A DNA stretch of 64,000 nt from Paenibacillus sp. OK003 (GCF_900109515.1 NZ_FOBD01000015.1:118459-182458), one strand, 5' to 3'; numbered from the stretch's first letter, positions 1 through 8,644 are shown. Translations and numbers: made by a program. The notes: generated by a model not told the origin, from the sequence alone.

Positions 1-435
1 ACCAAAGTAGATTCCACCAGTCAGCTCACGCACGACCATCAAATCCGTACCTTCCAGCACTTCCGGTTTCAAGGTGGAAGCATCCTTCAAGCAATCAAAT
101 ACTACTGCCGGACGCAGGTTTGAGAACAGTCCGAGTGCTTTGCGAATGCCCAGCAAGCCTGTTTCCGGACGCAATTCCTTGCTGTTGTTGTCCCATTTCG
201 GACCACCAACGGCTCCGAGCAGCACAGCATCTGCACTCTTACATACTGTCAGTGTTTCTTCAGGAAGCGGTGTACCTTTCTCATCAATAGCAATTCCACC
301 AAACAGCGCATGCTCTGTTTCAAAACGGTATCCGAACACTTCCTCTGTACGTTTGAGAACTTTCTCTGCCTCTGCTACGACTTCAGGACCAATTCCGTCA
401 CCTGCGATAACTGCAATTTTTTTCACGTCTGCCAT
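1..435 (-). CDS. leuB: 3-isopropylmalate dehydrogenase, N-terminal 145 residues (cut by window edge)
   Basis: Reading the minus strand from the ATG at 435 gives a protein starting MADVKKIAVIAGDGIGPEV, the classic N-terminus of LeuB, with the GDGIGPEV motif at residues 12-19 and a typical GAVGGPKW motif further on. LeuB oxidises and decarboxylates 3-isopropylmalate with NAD+ in leucine synthesis. The rest of the gene lies beyond position 1. A ribosome binding site (AAGGAG) sits 8 bases before the ATG. The usual leuA partner is 1.4 kb upstream, separated by an opposing aldo/keto reductase and a terminator, so leuB must be transcribed from its own promoter here. Sure of the family; the C-terminus cannot be judged. 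Confidence 0.95.
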   Translation of the reverse strand, partial: MADVKKIAVIAGDGIGPEVVAEAEKVLKRTEEVFGYRFETEHALFGGIAIDEKGTPLPEETLTVCKSADAVLLGAVGGPKWDNNSKELRPETGLLGIRKALGLFSNLRPAVVFDCLKDASTLKPEVLEGTDLMVVRELTGGIYFG

Positions 436-512
436 GGGTTGTCCACTCCTTATATCCATTCATTCGGTTTTTCACTTCAATAATTAACGTGTCATTTTTA
501 ACTCTCTCCTTT

Positions 513-540
513 GTATCATATTCAGAGGTCATTTGACCAA
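513..540 (-). promoter_or_regulatory. Candidate leuB promoter with overlapping palindrome
   Basis: On the minus strand TTGGTC (540-535) and TGATAC (518-513) are separated by 16 bases. The perfect inverted repeat GGTCATTTGACC (527-538) overlaps the -35 box, so a repressor or activator could bind there. The transcript would have a leader of about 70 bases before leuB. The boxes are imperfect and the assignment is by eye. Confidence 0.4.
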
Positions 541-593
541 GATATACAATCTATGACTTTAATAGTTTTTACCTATAAGCGGTTTAGGATTGG

Positions 594-622
594 TTGTTCT
601 GTACCTCTGACTGAGTTAAAAT
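594..622 (+). promoter_or_regulatory. Candidate promoter of the aldo/keto reductase gene
   Basis: TTGTTC (594-599) and TAAAAT (617-622) are separated by 17 bases, which fits a sigma-A promoter. The start codon at 667 is about 40 bases beyond the predicted transcription start, with AGGAGG in between. Confidence 0.45.
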
Positions 623-666
623 AAAGCCTGAAGACAAATTCAGGTAACTCAGGAGGGATTGCAATC

Positions 667-1647
667 ATGCAATACACGTACTTGGGAAAATCAGGTCTTA
701 AAGTCAGCCGGATCTGTCTCGGCACGATGAACTTTGGTCCTGCTACAGACGAAAAAGAGGCATTTCGTATCATGGATGCGGCACTCGATGCTGGTGTGAA
801 CTTTTTTGATACCGCTAACATTTACGGCTGGGGCGAGAATTCAGGTCTCACCGAAGAGATCATTGGGCGCTGGTTTAAACAAGGCGGCGGCAGACGAGAA
901 AAAGTTGTACTTGCGACCAAAGTTTATGGCTCCATGCACGACGATACAGACGGTCCAAACAACGATGCAGGTCTCTCCGCCTACAAAATCAGACGCCATC
1001 TGGAAGGTTCCCTCCGCCGCCTGCAAACTGATCATGTTGAACTGTACCAGATGCACCACGTTGATCCCGCCATCTCATGGGACGAGCTTTGGGGCGCGTT
1101 TGAGAACGCTGTTCATCAAGGCAAAATTGGTTATGTAGGTTCAAGCAACTTTGCTGGTTGGCAGATTGCCGTTGCCCAAAGCGAAGCCAAAAATCGCCAT
1201 TTCCTCGGTCTTGTTTCCGAGCAGCATAAATACAGTCTTAACTGCCGTTTGCCTGAGTTGGAAGTATTGCCCGCAGCGAAAGAACTGGGCCTTGGCGTTA
1301 TTCCATGGAGTCCGCTTGACGGTGGGTTACTTGGACGCAATGCGCTCCAGAAGCTGGAAGGCACACGCAGTGGTGGCATTGCTGAGCGAATTGAGTCCCA
1401 TCAAACTCAGCTTGAACAATTCGCAGCAATTTGCCGCGAACTGGGCGAACCTCAGGATACCATAGCTTTGGCTTGGGTTGCCGCTAATCCAGCAGTTACT
1501 GCACCCATTATTGGGCCGCGTACGCTGGAGCAATTTGAAACTGCGCTCAAATGTTTGGATGTACCTTTGGATGAAGCGGTCCTCAAACGTTTGGATGAAA
1601 TCTTCCCGGGTCCTGGAGGACAAGCTCCGAACGCATATGCTTGGTAA
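667..1647 (+). CDS. Aldo/keto reductase
   Basis: A 326-residue protein of the aldo/keto reductase (NADPH-dependent oxidoreductase) superfamily, similar in style to B. subtilis YhdN/IolS-type enzymes. The catalytic tetrad is visible as Asp48 (FFDTA), Tyr53 (NIYG), Lys85 (ATKVYG) and His130 (YQMHHVD), and the length suits the (beta/alpha)8 barrel. It begins with an ATG 9 bases after AGGAGG. It lies alone on the plus strand, wedged between leuB and leuA, which run the other way. Its substrate cannot be told from sequence; nothing ties it to leucine synthesis except position. Confidence 0.92.
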   Translation: MQYTYLGKSGLKVSRICLGTMNFGPATDEKEAFRIMDAALDAGVNFFDTANIYGWGENSGLTEEIIGRWFKQGGGRREKVVLATKVYGSMHDDTDGPNNDAGLSAYKIRRHLEGSLRRLQTDHVELYQMHHVDPAISWDELWGAFENAVHQGKIGYVGSSNFAGWQIAVAQSEAKNRHFLGLVSEQHKYSLNCRLPELEVLPAAKELGLGVIPWSPLDGGLLGRNALQKLEGTRSGGIAERIESHQTQLEQFAAICRELGEPQDTIALAWVAANPAVTAPIIGPRTLEQFETALKCLDVPLDEAVLKRLDEIFPGPGGQAPNAYAW

Positions 1648-1735
1648 AAGCTTATCAGCATAACTAAATACGTCCGTCTTTTCATTTCAATGAAAATGCT
1701 CTAAATAAAAATACAATTATTCGATACGTAACAAC

Positions 1736-1776
1736 AAAAAAGTCTGACCTTCAAATGTTGAGGGTCAGACTTTTTA
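1736..1776. terminator. Bidirectional intrinsic terminator between the aldo/keto reductase and leuA
   Basis: The stem AAAAAGTCTGACC / GGGTCAGACTTTTT has A and T runs on both flanks, so it can stop transcription of the plus-strand reductase gene and of the ilv-leuA operon arriving from the other side. Confidence 0.85.
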
Positions 1777-1881
1777 TGTACCTCACTGAACTACAATACT
1801 TAGGGCTGGGAACTCCATCTTAGCTTCTCCACCCAGACGAATTCCAGTCCAATGAAGGGCTTTGCTTGCTGCAAATTTGTG

Positions 1882-3423
1882 TTACAGGTTCACATTAACG
1901 CGATCCGTATAGGTCTTGCGTTTCTCAATCAACTTGTTCAATCCATCGACATAAGCACGTGCACTGGCACCCAGAATATCGGTACTTACGCCGCGTCCTT
2001 GTACAGAAATTTGATTTTGAGTAAGTACGACGTGTACCTCACCCAATGCATCCTTACCATGCGTAACGGATTTGATCGAGTAGTCGGATAGCGTTACCTC
2101 TTCCCCGCTCACTTGGTCAATCGCATTATAGATCGCATCTACCGATCCATTTCCTTCTGCTTGTTGTTCCACCGTATCACCATCAAGTGTAGAAATACGA
2201 ACTTTAGCCGTTGGAGTGGATTCATCACCATACGTCACGAAGATGGATTCCAGTTTAAACACCTCAGGTGCATCCTGCAATTTCTCTTCGATGACCGCCA
2301 GCAAATCCTCATCCGTCACTTCTTTTTTCTTATCAGCCAGATCTTTAAATTGGGCAAAAGCACGGTTCAAGGCTTCATCTTCCAGTTCATAACCGAGCTC
2401 AATCAAGCGCTCACGGAAAGCATGACGTCCCGAGTGTTTACCCAATACGAGCTTGCTTTCCTTCAGACCAATGGTCTCTGGCGTCATAATTTCGTAGGTT
2501 GTTTTCTCCTTCAGCATGCCATCCTGGTGAATTCCAGATTCGTGTGCAAACGCATTCGCACCAACAATCGCTTTATTCCCAGGTACAACCATCCCCGTCA
2601 AACGGCTCACAAGACGGCTGGTCCGAGCAATTTCAGAAAGTTGCAGCGAAGTTTTCGCCTGGAAAAATTCCTGACGTGTCTCCAATGCCATGGCAATCTC
2701 TTCAATCGCGGTATTACCTGCACGTTCACCGATGCCGTTAATGGTGCCCTCAATTTGATCGGCTCCATTCAGAATGGCTGCAAGTGTGTTGGCAGTTGCC
2801 ATTCCCAGGTCATTATGACAGTGTGCACTCAGCTGCACCTTATCAATATTGTGTACGTTTTCCTTGAGATGTTTGAAAATATTTCCGTATTCATATGGGC
2901 TCAAATAGCCCACCGTATCCGGGATATTTACAACAGCTGCGCCTTCTTCCACAGCCATATTTACCATCTCAACGAGGAAATCATACTCGGTCCGACCTGC
3001 ATCCTCCAACGAGAATTCGAGCTTCGAAAAAGTTTTCTTCGCATAACGAATGGCGGAACGAGCTGTATCGAGAACCTGGGCTCTGTCCATGCGCAATTTA
3101 TGCTGACGGTGAATAGGTGAAGTTGCCAAAAAGATATGGATACACGGGTCTTGAGCGCCCTCCAATGCCTCTTTCACCGCGTCGATATCCTGCTCTCTGG
3201 AGCGGGACAAGCCAATGACCGTAACATTTTTGACCGCTTTGGCTACTGCATTAACTGCCGCCAAATCGCCTGGAGAGGCCGCGGGGAAACCGGCTTCCAT
3301 CCGGTCAATACCCAGCCGCTCGAGCTGGTGCGCAATTTCCACCTTTTCACGAGTATTCAGATTGACCCCCGGGGATTGTTCTCCATCACGCAGCGTTGTG
3401 TCAAATACATAGATTTTACGCAC
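1882..3423 (-). CDS. leuA: 2-isopropylmalate synthase
   Basis: LeuA condenses acetyl-CoA with 2-ketoisovalerate, the first committed step to leucine. The protein (513 residues) opens with the DTTLRDGEQSPGVNLN metal/substrate motif, has the HCHNDLG metal-binding motif near residue 200 and a C-terminal leucine-sensing regulatory domain. An upstream in-frame GTG at 3432 overlaps the AGGAGG ribosome binding site, so the start is placed at the GTG at 3423, 8 bases after it, giving the usual MRKIYVFDTT N-terminus. It follows ilvC by about 120 bases and is the last gene of the T-box-controlled transcript, which ends at the terminator at 1736-1776. Confidence 0.97.
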   Translation of the reverse strand: MRKIYVFDTTLRDGEQSPGVNLNTREKVEIAHQLERLGIDRMEAGFPAASPGDLAAVNAVAKAVKNVTVIGLSRSREQDIDAVKEALEGAQDPCIHIFLATSPIHRQHKLRMDRAQVLDTARSAIRYAKKTFSKLEFSLEDAGRTEYDFLVEMVNMAVEEGAAVVNIPDTVGYLSPYEYGNIFKHLKENVHNIDKVQLSAHCHNDLGMATANTLAAILNGADQIEGTINGIGERAGNTAIEEIAMALETRQEFFQAKTSLQLSEIARTSRLVSRLTGMVVPGNKAIVGANAFAHESGIHQDGMLKEKTTYEIMTPETIGLKESKLVLGKHSGRHAFRERLIELGYELEDEALNRAFAQFKDLADKKKEVTDEDLLAVIEEKLQDAPEVFKLESIFVTYGDESTPTAKVRISTLDGDTVEQQAEGNGSVDAIYNAIDQVSGEEVTLSDYSIKSVTHGKDALGEVHVVLTQNQISVQGRGVSTDILGASARAYVDGLNKLIEKRKTYTDRVNVNL

Positions 3424-3468
3424 GCCTCGCACCTCCTAGACTTGTATTTTATGTTCCTCTAAACCAGT

Positions 3469-3501
3469 AATAGCGGCACACGCATATGCACGGCCGCTAT
3501 T
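3469..3501 (-). other. Intercistronic hairpin between ilvC and leuA
   Basis: AATAGCGGC (3469-3477) pairs with GCCGCTATT (3493-3501), and the sequence between can pair further. No T run follows on the minus strand, so this is more likely an RNA stability or processing element in the ilv-leu message than a terminator. Confidence 0.5.
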
Positions 3502-3546
3502 CCCGGTTAAAGCTGTAAGTTTACTAGATTACCTTAAAACGAATAC

Positions 3547-4539
3547 TTACTTCTTGATCCAGTGCATCATCTCACGCAATTGTCCGCCAACCACTTCGAT
3601 TGGGTGTTCAGCTTCGTTGCGACGAGTTGCTGTCAGGAATGCACGACCGGATTGGTTTTCCAGGATGAAGTCACGTGCAAATTTACCTTGTTGGATATCT
3701 GTCAGGACTTCTTTCATTGCTTTCTTCGTATCTTCAGTTACCACGCGAGGTCCAGTTACATAGTCACCGTACTCAGCTGTGTTACTGATGGAATCACGCA
3801 TGCTTGCAAGTCCACCTTCATACATCAGGTCAACGATCAATTTCAATTCGTGCAGACACTCGAAATATGCCATTTCAGGAGCGTAACCCGCTTCTGTCAA
3901 TGTTTCGAATCCAGCTTTTACCAGGGCGCTTACACCGCCACACAGAACAGCTTGCTCACCGAACAGGTCTGTTTCTGTTTCTTCACGGAAGGAAGTTTCG
4001 ATAACCCCTGCACGCGTGCAACCGATACCTTTAGCATAAGCCAAACCGATATCTTTTGCTTTACCTGTTGCATCTTGCTCAATTGCGATCAGGCCCGGTA
4101 CACCGAATCCTTCCACGTAGGTACGACGTACCATGTGGCCAGGGGACTTAGGAGCTACCAGCAATACATCGCTGTCTTTTGGAGCAACGATTTGACCGAA
4201 ATGAACGTTGAAACCGTGGGAGAAGAGCAATGCAGCGCCTTTTTTCAGGTTTGGTTCGATTTCGTTTTTGTATACAGAAGCTTGTGTTTCGTCAGGCAGC
4301 AAAATTTGAACTACGTCTGCACGGCTAGTTGCTTCAGCCGGGGACAGAACTTCAAATCCGTCATTTTTTGCAGTGTCAAAAGATTTACCTTCACGAAGTC
4401 CGATGACTACGTTCAATCCACTGTCACGCAGGTTTTGAGCTTGGGCATGGCCCTGGCTACCGTAACCGATGACCGCAATCGTTTTTCCTTTCAATACGCT
4501 AAGCTCTGCATCCTGTTCATAATAAGTAGTTACTGGCAT
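3547..4539 (-). CDS. ilvC: Ketol-acid reductoisomerase (NADP+)
   Basis: IlvC isomerises and reduces acetolactate or acetohydroxybutyrate, the second step of valine and isoleucine synthesis. The 330-residue length is that of the class I enzyme. The Rossmann motif GYGSQGHAQAQNLRDSG appears near residue 25, and metal-binding acidic residues lie in the C-terminal knotted domain (ETETDLFGEQ). The reading frame runs further upstream, but AAAGGAGG followed by 9 bases points to the ATG at 4539 (MPVTTYYEQD). It lies between ilvN (302 bases upstream) and leuA, in the same operon. Confidence 0.97.
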   Translation of the reverse strand: MPVTTYYEQDAELSVLKGKTIAVIGYGSQGHAQAQNLRDSGLNVVIGLREGKSFDTAKNDGFEVLSPAEATSRADVVQILLPDETQASVYKNEIEPNLKKGAALLFSHGFNVHFGQIVAPKDSDVLLVAPKSPGHMVRRTYVEGFGVPGLIAIEQDATGKAKDIGLAYAKGIGCTRAGVIETSFREETETDLFGEQAVLCGGVSALVKAGFETLTEAGYAPEMAYFECLHELKLIVDLMYEGGLASMRDSISNTAEYGDYVTGPRVVTEDTKKAMKEVLTDIQQGKFARDFILENQSGRAFLTATRRNEAEHPIEVVGGQLREMMHWIKK

Positions 4540-4584
4540 GTTTATAAGTCCTCCTTTGTATTGTAAAGAACCCTTCATTAATGA

Positions 4585-4677
4585 GCGGGTGTCTCAAGGG
4601 ACCGGCACGCTTTTCCTGCTTTAGCGTCTCTGGTCTGCTCCGATCCGTTCAGACACCCGCCCGTTAATGCGGGTGTG
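4585..4677 (-). promoter_or_regulatory. Switch-like repeat structure in the ilvN-ilvC gap
   Basis: Three complementary segments occur in the 302-base gap. On the minus strand ACACCCGC (4677-4670) can pair with GCGGGTGT (4660-4653), or the same middle segment, extended to GCGGGTGTCT (4660-4651), can pair with AGACACCCGC (4594-4585). The two hairpins exclude each other. Neither is followed by a T run. A stabilising stem-loop at the 5' end of a processed ilvC-leu message is known in B. subtilis; this may play that role, or be a switch. The rest of the gap shows nothing I recognise apart from a TTGACA box (4690-4685) lacking a good -10. Confidence 0.45.
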
Positions 4678-4841
4678 TGGCTATATTGTCAAGCGTTACA
4701 TCACTAAAATGTTAAATTGCAACTTATGCGGGACTGGCACCTTATCTAAGATTAACGATATTTCTCAGCTTAATGCTGCTAACATACCTTTGTCGTTCCG
4801 TTGATAAGCATCAGACCATGCTTTTATTTCAATATGACTGT

Positions 4842-5324
4842 TTAAACGTTGCCTCGTACCAATGCAGTTACACCTGTACGTGACAGTTCACGAATACCGT
4901 ATGGTTTAAGCAATTCAATCATCGCATCAATTTTTTCTGTATCCCCGACCACCTGGACAATCAGGCTGCCTGGACCAACATCTACAACAGATGCGCGGAA
5001 TGTTTCCACCACACCCAGAATTTCTGGACGCTCGGATGGCTCTGCCTTGACCTTGATCAATGCAAGTTCACGAGCAACCATCGGTTTCAGACTGAAATCA
5101 ACTACTTTGATGACATCGATGATTTTGTACAGTTGCTTTTCAATCTGTTCCAGCGTTTTGTCATCACCGATCGTCACAATGACCATCCGGGACAAACCCG
5201 GTTCCTCGGATTGACCTACCGTAATGCTCTCAATGTTGAACCCCCGTCGACCGAACAACCCTGATACCCGCTGCAGGACGCCAGGCTGATCGTTGACCAA
5301 TATCGAAATCGTATGTCTTATCAT
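4842..5324 (-). CDS. ilvN: Acetolactate synthase, small regulatory subunit
   Basis: A 160-residue protein with an N-terminal ACT domain (ISILVNDQPGVLQRVSGLFGRRGFNIESI) that binds valine for feedback inhibition, and a C-terminal ALS_ss domain. It activates and regulates the IlvB catalytic subunit. Its ATG overlaps the ilvB stop codon as ATGA, so translation of the two subunits is coupled. Some Bacilli call this gene ilvH. Confidence 0.96.
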   Translation of the reverse strand: MIRHTISILVNDQPGVLQRVSGLFGRRGFNIESITVGQSEEPGLSRMVIVTIGDDKTLEQIEKQLYKIIDVIKVVDFSLKPMVARELALIKVKAEPSERPEILGVVETFRASVVDVGPGSLIVQVVGDTEKIDAMIELLKPYGIRELSRTGVTALVRGNV

Positions 5325-7072
5325 TCCTCAGCATCCCCCATCAGCATTTGATCGATTGTCGCTCCTTGCGGAACCATTGGATATACATTTTCTTCCTTAC
5401 GTACTACGAACTCAACAACGACTGGTCCTGGTGTATCCAGGGCTTCTTGCCAAGCACGCTCGGCTTCTTCCTTGTTGGTTGCACGCAATCCTTTTACACC
5501 ATAAGCTTCAGCAAGTTTCACAAAATCAGGGCTGCCTGCCAAGTCGATATGACTGTATCGGTTCTCGTAGATAATTTCTTGCCACTGACGTACCATTCCA
5601 AGCACCTGATTGTTGATAATAACAATTTTCACCGGGATGTTGTTAATGGCACAAATTGCGAGTTCTTGAGAACACATCTGCATGCCGCCGTCACCGTTGA
5701 TGGAAATAACGAGTCTGTCCGGATTGGCCATTTGAGCACCAATTGCAGAAGGGAATCCAAAACCCATCGTTCCCAGACCACCGGAGGTTACCCATGAACG
5801 CGGTTGGTTGAATTTGTAATACTGAGCTGCCCACATTTGATGCTGTCCAACGTCCGTCGTCACGATGGCCTCACCTTTGGTTGTATCATTCAGCATTTCC
5901 ACAACCCACTGCGGTTTTAATACTTCATCTGAATCTGTGTAGCTATAAGGTTTCTCTTGTTTCCATTGTTTGATCTGATCTCTCCAAGCATCCGCACGTT
6001 CAGCACGTTGAACCTCTTTGTTCGCTATTTCGAGAACCGTTTTCACATCACCAACGATTGGAATGTCAGTTGCGATGTTTTTGCCAATTTCAGCCGGATC
6101 AATATCAATGTGCACAATTTTGGCATGTGGAGCGAATCCGTCCAGCTTGCCTGTTACCCTGTCATCGAAGCGTGCGCCGATGTTGATGAGCAAATCCGAT
6201 TTTTGAATCGCCTGATTGGAAGTGTATGTTCCGTGCATACCCGGCATACCCGTCCATAACTCATGACCGCTTGGGAATGCGCCTAGACCAAGGAGAGTAG
6301 TCGTAATTGGAATGCCTGTCTTCTCAACAAACTCGAACAGTTCTTCATGTCCTCCCGAGTATACCACACCGCCACCAGCCAGAATCATTGGGCGTTCTGC
6401 TTCCTGAATCGCCTGAGCCAGACGATCAACCTGAAGTTTGTTCGGTACTGTCCGTGGGTTGTACCCTCTCAATGTAACAGGTTCAGTCACCGGTTCAAAC
6501 AACGTTTTGTTTGCCGATACATCCTTGGGAATGTCGATCAATACGGGACCTTTACGACCTGTATTCGCAATATGGAATGCCTCATGAATGACACGTGGCA
6601 GATCTTCTACGTCTTTTACCAGGTAACTGTGTTTGGTGATTGGCATTGTGATTCCGGTAATGTCCGCTTCCTGGAAAGCATCTGAGCCGATCAGACTGGA
6701 AATTACATTTCCCGTAATGACTACGAGTGGTACGGAATCCATATACGCTGTTGCAATACCCGTAACCAGATTTGTTGCTCCTGGTCCGGAGGTAGCGATA
6801 CAGACACCCACTTTTCCACTTGCCCGTGCATATCCGTCAGCAGCATGAATGGCGCCTTGTTCGTGACGGGTTAACACGTGCTTGAAATCCTCGAAACCAT
6901 ACATCGCGTCGTAAATGTACAACACTGCGCCGCCCGGGTAACCAAAAACGCACTCTACACCTTCCAGCAACAAGCTTCTCAGCAGAATTTCGGAACCGCT
7001 AATGACCTCCGGCTTCATCCATTTTTCACGTAATTCATCTGTCGATCGTACTTCTGGAATTTGAGCTCCCAT
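5321..7072 (-). CDS. ilvB: Acetolactate synthase, large catalytic subunit
   Basis: A thiamine-diphosphate enzyme of 583 residues that condenses two pyruvates (or pyruvate and 2-ketobutyrate) as the first common step to valine, leucine and isoleucine. The catalytic Glu region (GYPGGAVLYIYD, residues 41-52), the FAD-binding central domain and the ThDP motif beginning GDGGMQM and ending in NN are all present. The start ATG follows GAGGAGG. It is the first gene after the T-box leader, so expression should respond to uncharged leucine tRNA. Confidence 0.97.
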   Translation of the reverse strand: MGAQIPEVRSTDELREKWMKPEVISGSEILLRSLLLEGVECVFGYPGGAVLYIYDAMYGFEDFKHVLTRHEQGAIHAADGYARASGKVGVCIATSGPGATNLVTGIATAYMDSVPLVVITGNVISSLIGSDAFQEADITGITMPITKHSYLVKDVEDLPRVIHEAFHIANTGRKGPVLIDIPKDVSANKTLFEPVTEPVTLRGYNPRTVPNKLQVDRLAQAIQEAERPMILAGGGVVYSGGHEELFEFVEKTGIPITTTLLGLGAFPSGHELWTGMPGMHGTYTSNQAIQKSDLLINIGARFDDRVTGKLDGFAPHAKIVHIDIDPAEIGKNIATDIPIVGDVKTVLEIANKEVQRAERADAWRDQIKQWKQEKPYSYTDSDEVLKPQWVVEMLNDTTKGEAIVTTDVGQHQMWAAQYYKFNQPRSWVTSGGLGTMGFGFPSAIGAQMANPDRLVISINGDGGMQMCSQELAICAINNIPVKIVIINNQVLGMVRQWQEIIYENRYSHIDLAGSPDFVKLAEAYGVKGLRATNKEEAERAWQEALDTPGPVVVEFVVRKEENVYPMVPQGATIDQMLMGDAEE

Positions 7073-7119
7073 CAGTCATCCTCCTCTCGGAATTTACATC
7101 ATTCTGACATTTAAAGTTA

Positions 7120-7481
7120 CAAAAAAAACCTTCCATCCCTGCAAACAAGTTTATGCTTGCGAGGGACGAAAGGTTGTTGCTTCCGTGGTACCACCCAACT
7201 TTGTCCGAAATTTCGCAATAACGGACCTTACCAGGTACAAAAAACGATAGATCAAACGGATATACCCGTTCTCCATACCTGTTGTCTGTAACGCAGACAT
7301 ACGATTTTCCCTAATACGCGAGTGGAGTGACATCCAATGCTTTTCAGGAAAACAGCTCCGAGGTGAGCTCGTATATAAGGGATAATGGTGGTGGTTTCAG
7401 CAATTCCAGCCACTCTCTGAGCAAAAGAGCCCTTAAAACTTCGTCCTCTTCATAGCCGATGAAATATTCTCGTTAAATGTT
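7120..7481 (-). promoter_or_regulatory. T-box leader (leucine type) of the ilv-leu operon
   Basis: The minus strand carries the conserved T-box sequence GGGTGGTACCACG (7195-7183), followed by the terminator stem AACCTTTCGTCCCT / AGGGATGGAAGGTT and eight T residues (7171-7121). Further upstream lie the AG-box-like AGAGAGTGG and a Stem I with a specifier segment reading GAGCTCACC, in which CTC (Leu) is the likely specifier codon. Binding of uncharged tRNA-Leu would favour the antiterminator and let transcription enter ilvB. The T-box call is firm; the exact specifier is inferred from motif position. Confidence 0.9.
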
Positions 7482-7487
7482 AGGAAC

Positions 7488-7517
7488 ATTATATGATTCC
7501 TCCAACCGATAAGTCAA
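7488..7517 (-). promoter_or_regulatory. Promoter of the ilv-leu operon
   Basis: On the minus strand TTGACT (7517-7512) and TATAAT (7493-7488) are separated by 18 bases, and the T-box leader starts a few bases later. A weak CodY-box-like sequence (10 of 15 matches to AATTTTCTGAAAATT) lies at 7533-7547, just upstream. CodY control is known for B. subtilis ilv-leu, but this site is only suggestive. Confidence 0.7.
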
Positions 7518-7670
7518 TACCCCTTTTGTATAAAAATTCAGAACGTCTCTAATGTTTCAACCTCCATCTTTAACGTTACCCCAATCCCCACGCTTCATTC
7601 AGTCACCTTTCAACTTGCCTCAGGCATAGGATATACGAGCAGCACGACTGGTCCTGAAAGGAGGCTTCCG

Positions 7671-8117
7671 ATGGTGATTCGGCAACGTAAATCCAAGCTG
7701 GATGATGCCGCCATAATGAGGCTGATTGACTCTCAACTTGTTCCTCTATCTCATATGAGTGAAAGTGAAATCAATAAAATACGCAAAGAAATACCCCTGC
7801 GAATGAACAGGGGCATGACCTTTGTTGTCTCATCAAGTCCTGACAACGAAGCTGTCGCTTTCATCCATTTTCTCATGCACGGCGAACTGCTGTATGTGGA
7901 TATGATGGCTGTTTCCACAAAAGAACAGCGAAAGAGATACGGTCAGACTTTGCTGCTCAAAGCGGAAAACTTTGCGGCATCTCGAGGTTGCAAAAGATCC
8001 AAAGTGATGGTTGACGAAGGCAATACAAAAGGACTTCGATTTTACCAAAAAAATGGATATAGTACAATTCGATACATTATGTTAAGCCGCTGTTACGAGT
8101 TGGAAAAAACATTATAA
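7671..8117 (+). CDS. GNAT-family N-acetyltransferase
   Basis: A 148-residue single-domain protein with a GNAT fold: a central strand (LLYVDMMAVSTKEQRKRYG) precedes the acetyl-CoA-binding loop RKRYGQTLLLKAENFA, then GCKRSKVMVDEGNTKGLRFYQKNGYS near the C-terminus. The acetyl acceptor is unknown. The ATG is preceded by AAAGGAGG. It is divergent from the ilv operon and convergent with the next gene; the two stop codons are 6 bases apart. Confidence 0.8.
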   Translation: MVIRQRKSKLDDAAIMRLIDSQLVPLSHMSESEINKIRKEIPLRMNRGMTFVVSSSPDNEAVAFIHFLMHGELLYVDMMAVSTKEQRKRYGQTLLLKAENFAASRGCKRSKVMVDEGNTKGLRFYQKNGYSTIRYIMLSRCYELEKTL

Positions 8118-8123
8118 ATCGGT

Positions 8124-8498
8124 CTAAAAAAAGCCTGGTGGCCGCGGTCCATAGGGTCCATATCCAGGTCCTGGTCCATATCCACCACCATATCCCGGTC
8201 CATACCCTGGGCCTGGTTTTGGTCCCGGGCCAAATCCCGGACCAGCACCTGGACCAAAACCGAATCCAGCGCCAGCGCCGTAAGCATAAGGCAGCGTACC
8301 GATGGCGAGCAGATCAAATAATACCAATGGCAAAATGGCTTTGGTACGTACTTTTTTGCCAACTGTACGTTTTAGCACCAATTTATTGCCCGATACTTTC
8401 AACAGTCTTCCCGTCACCCGAGTACCGTCTTTTTTGATTGCGACAATATTTTTGCCTATTAATTTCAACGCTTCTTCACGCGTAACTTGTTGTTTCAT
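8124..8498 (-). CDS. Small protein with Gly/Pro/Tyr-rich C-terminal tail
   Basis: A 124-residue protein of two parts. Residues 1-48 look like a small beta-barrel (a KNIVAIKKDGTRVTGRLLKVSGN segment, similar in style to SH3/Sm-like folds). A hydrophobic stretch (ILPLVLFDLLAIGTLPYAYG) follows, then about 50 residues almost wholly Gly, Pro and Tyr in GPGYGPGYG-like repeats. The ATG follows GAGGAGG. I do not recognise a named family. The tail resembles low-complexity spore-coat or surface proteins, but that is inference. Confidence 0.7.
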   Translation of the reverse strand: MKQQVTREEALKLIGKNIVAIKKDGTRVTGRLLKVSGNKLVLKRTVGKKVRTKAILPLVLFDLLAIGTLPYAYGAGAGFGFGPGAGPGFGPGPKPGPGYGPGYGGGYGPGPGYGPYGPRPPGFF

Positions 8499-8644
8499 AC
8501 TTTCCCCTCCTCCTCGGATCGTTCAAAACAGTGTATTCGTCCAGAGCCGACTTCGCCTGTTTCTTTGTCCCTAAATGAAAATATGGGTGTCATTCTCTAT
8601 AAAAATTAAGCAAGCTGGTAATCTGATATTTTTCTTTGAAAAAC

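Noticed and set aside
2113..4566. Long plus-strand frames (about 335 and 334 codons) opposite leuA and ilvC
   Set aside because: They are antisense shadows of strongly conserved genes, have no ribosome binding site and no recognisable motifs.
8130..8290. Repeated GGTCC/CCATAT-like units that could look like a CRISPR or satellite
   Set aside because: They encode the Gly/Pro/Tyr repeats in frame; unit length is irregular and there are no spacers.
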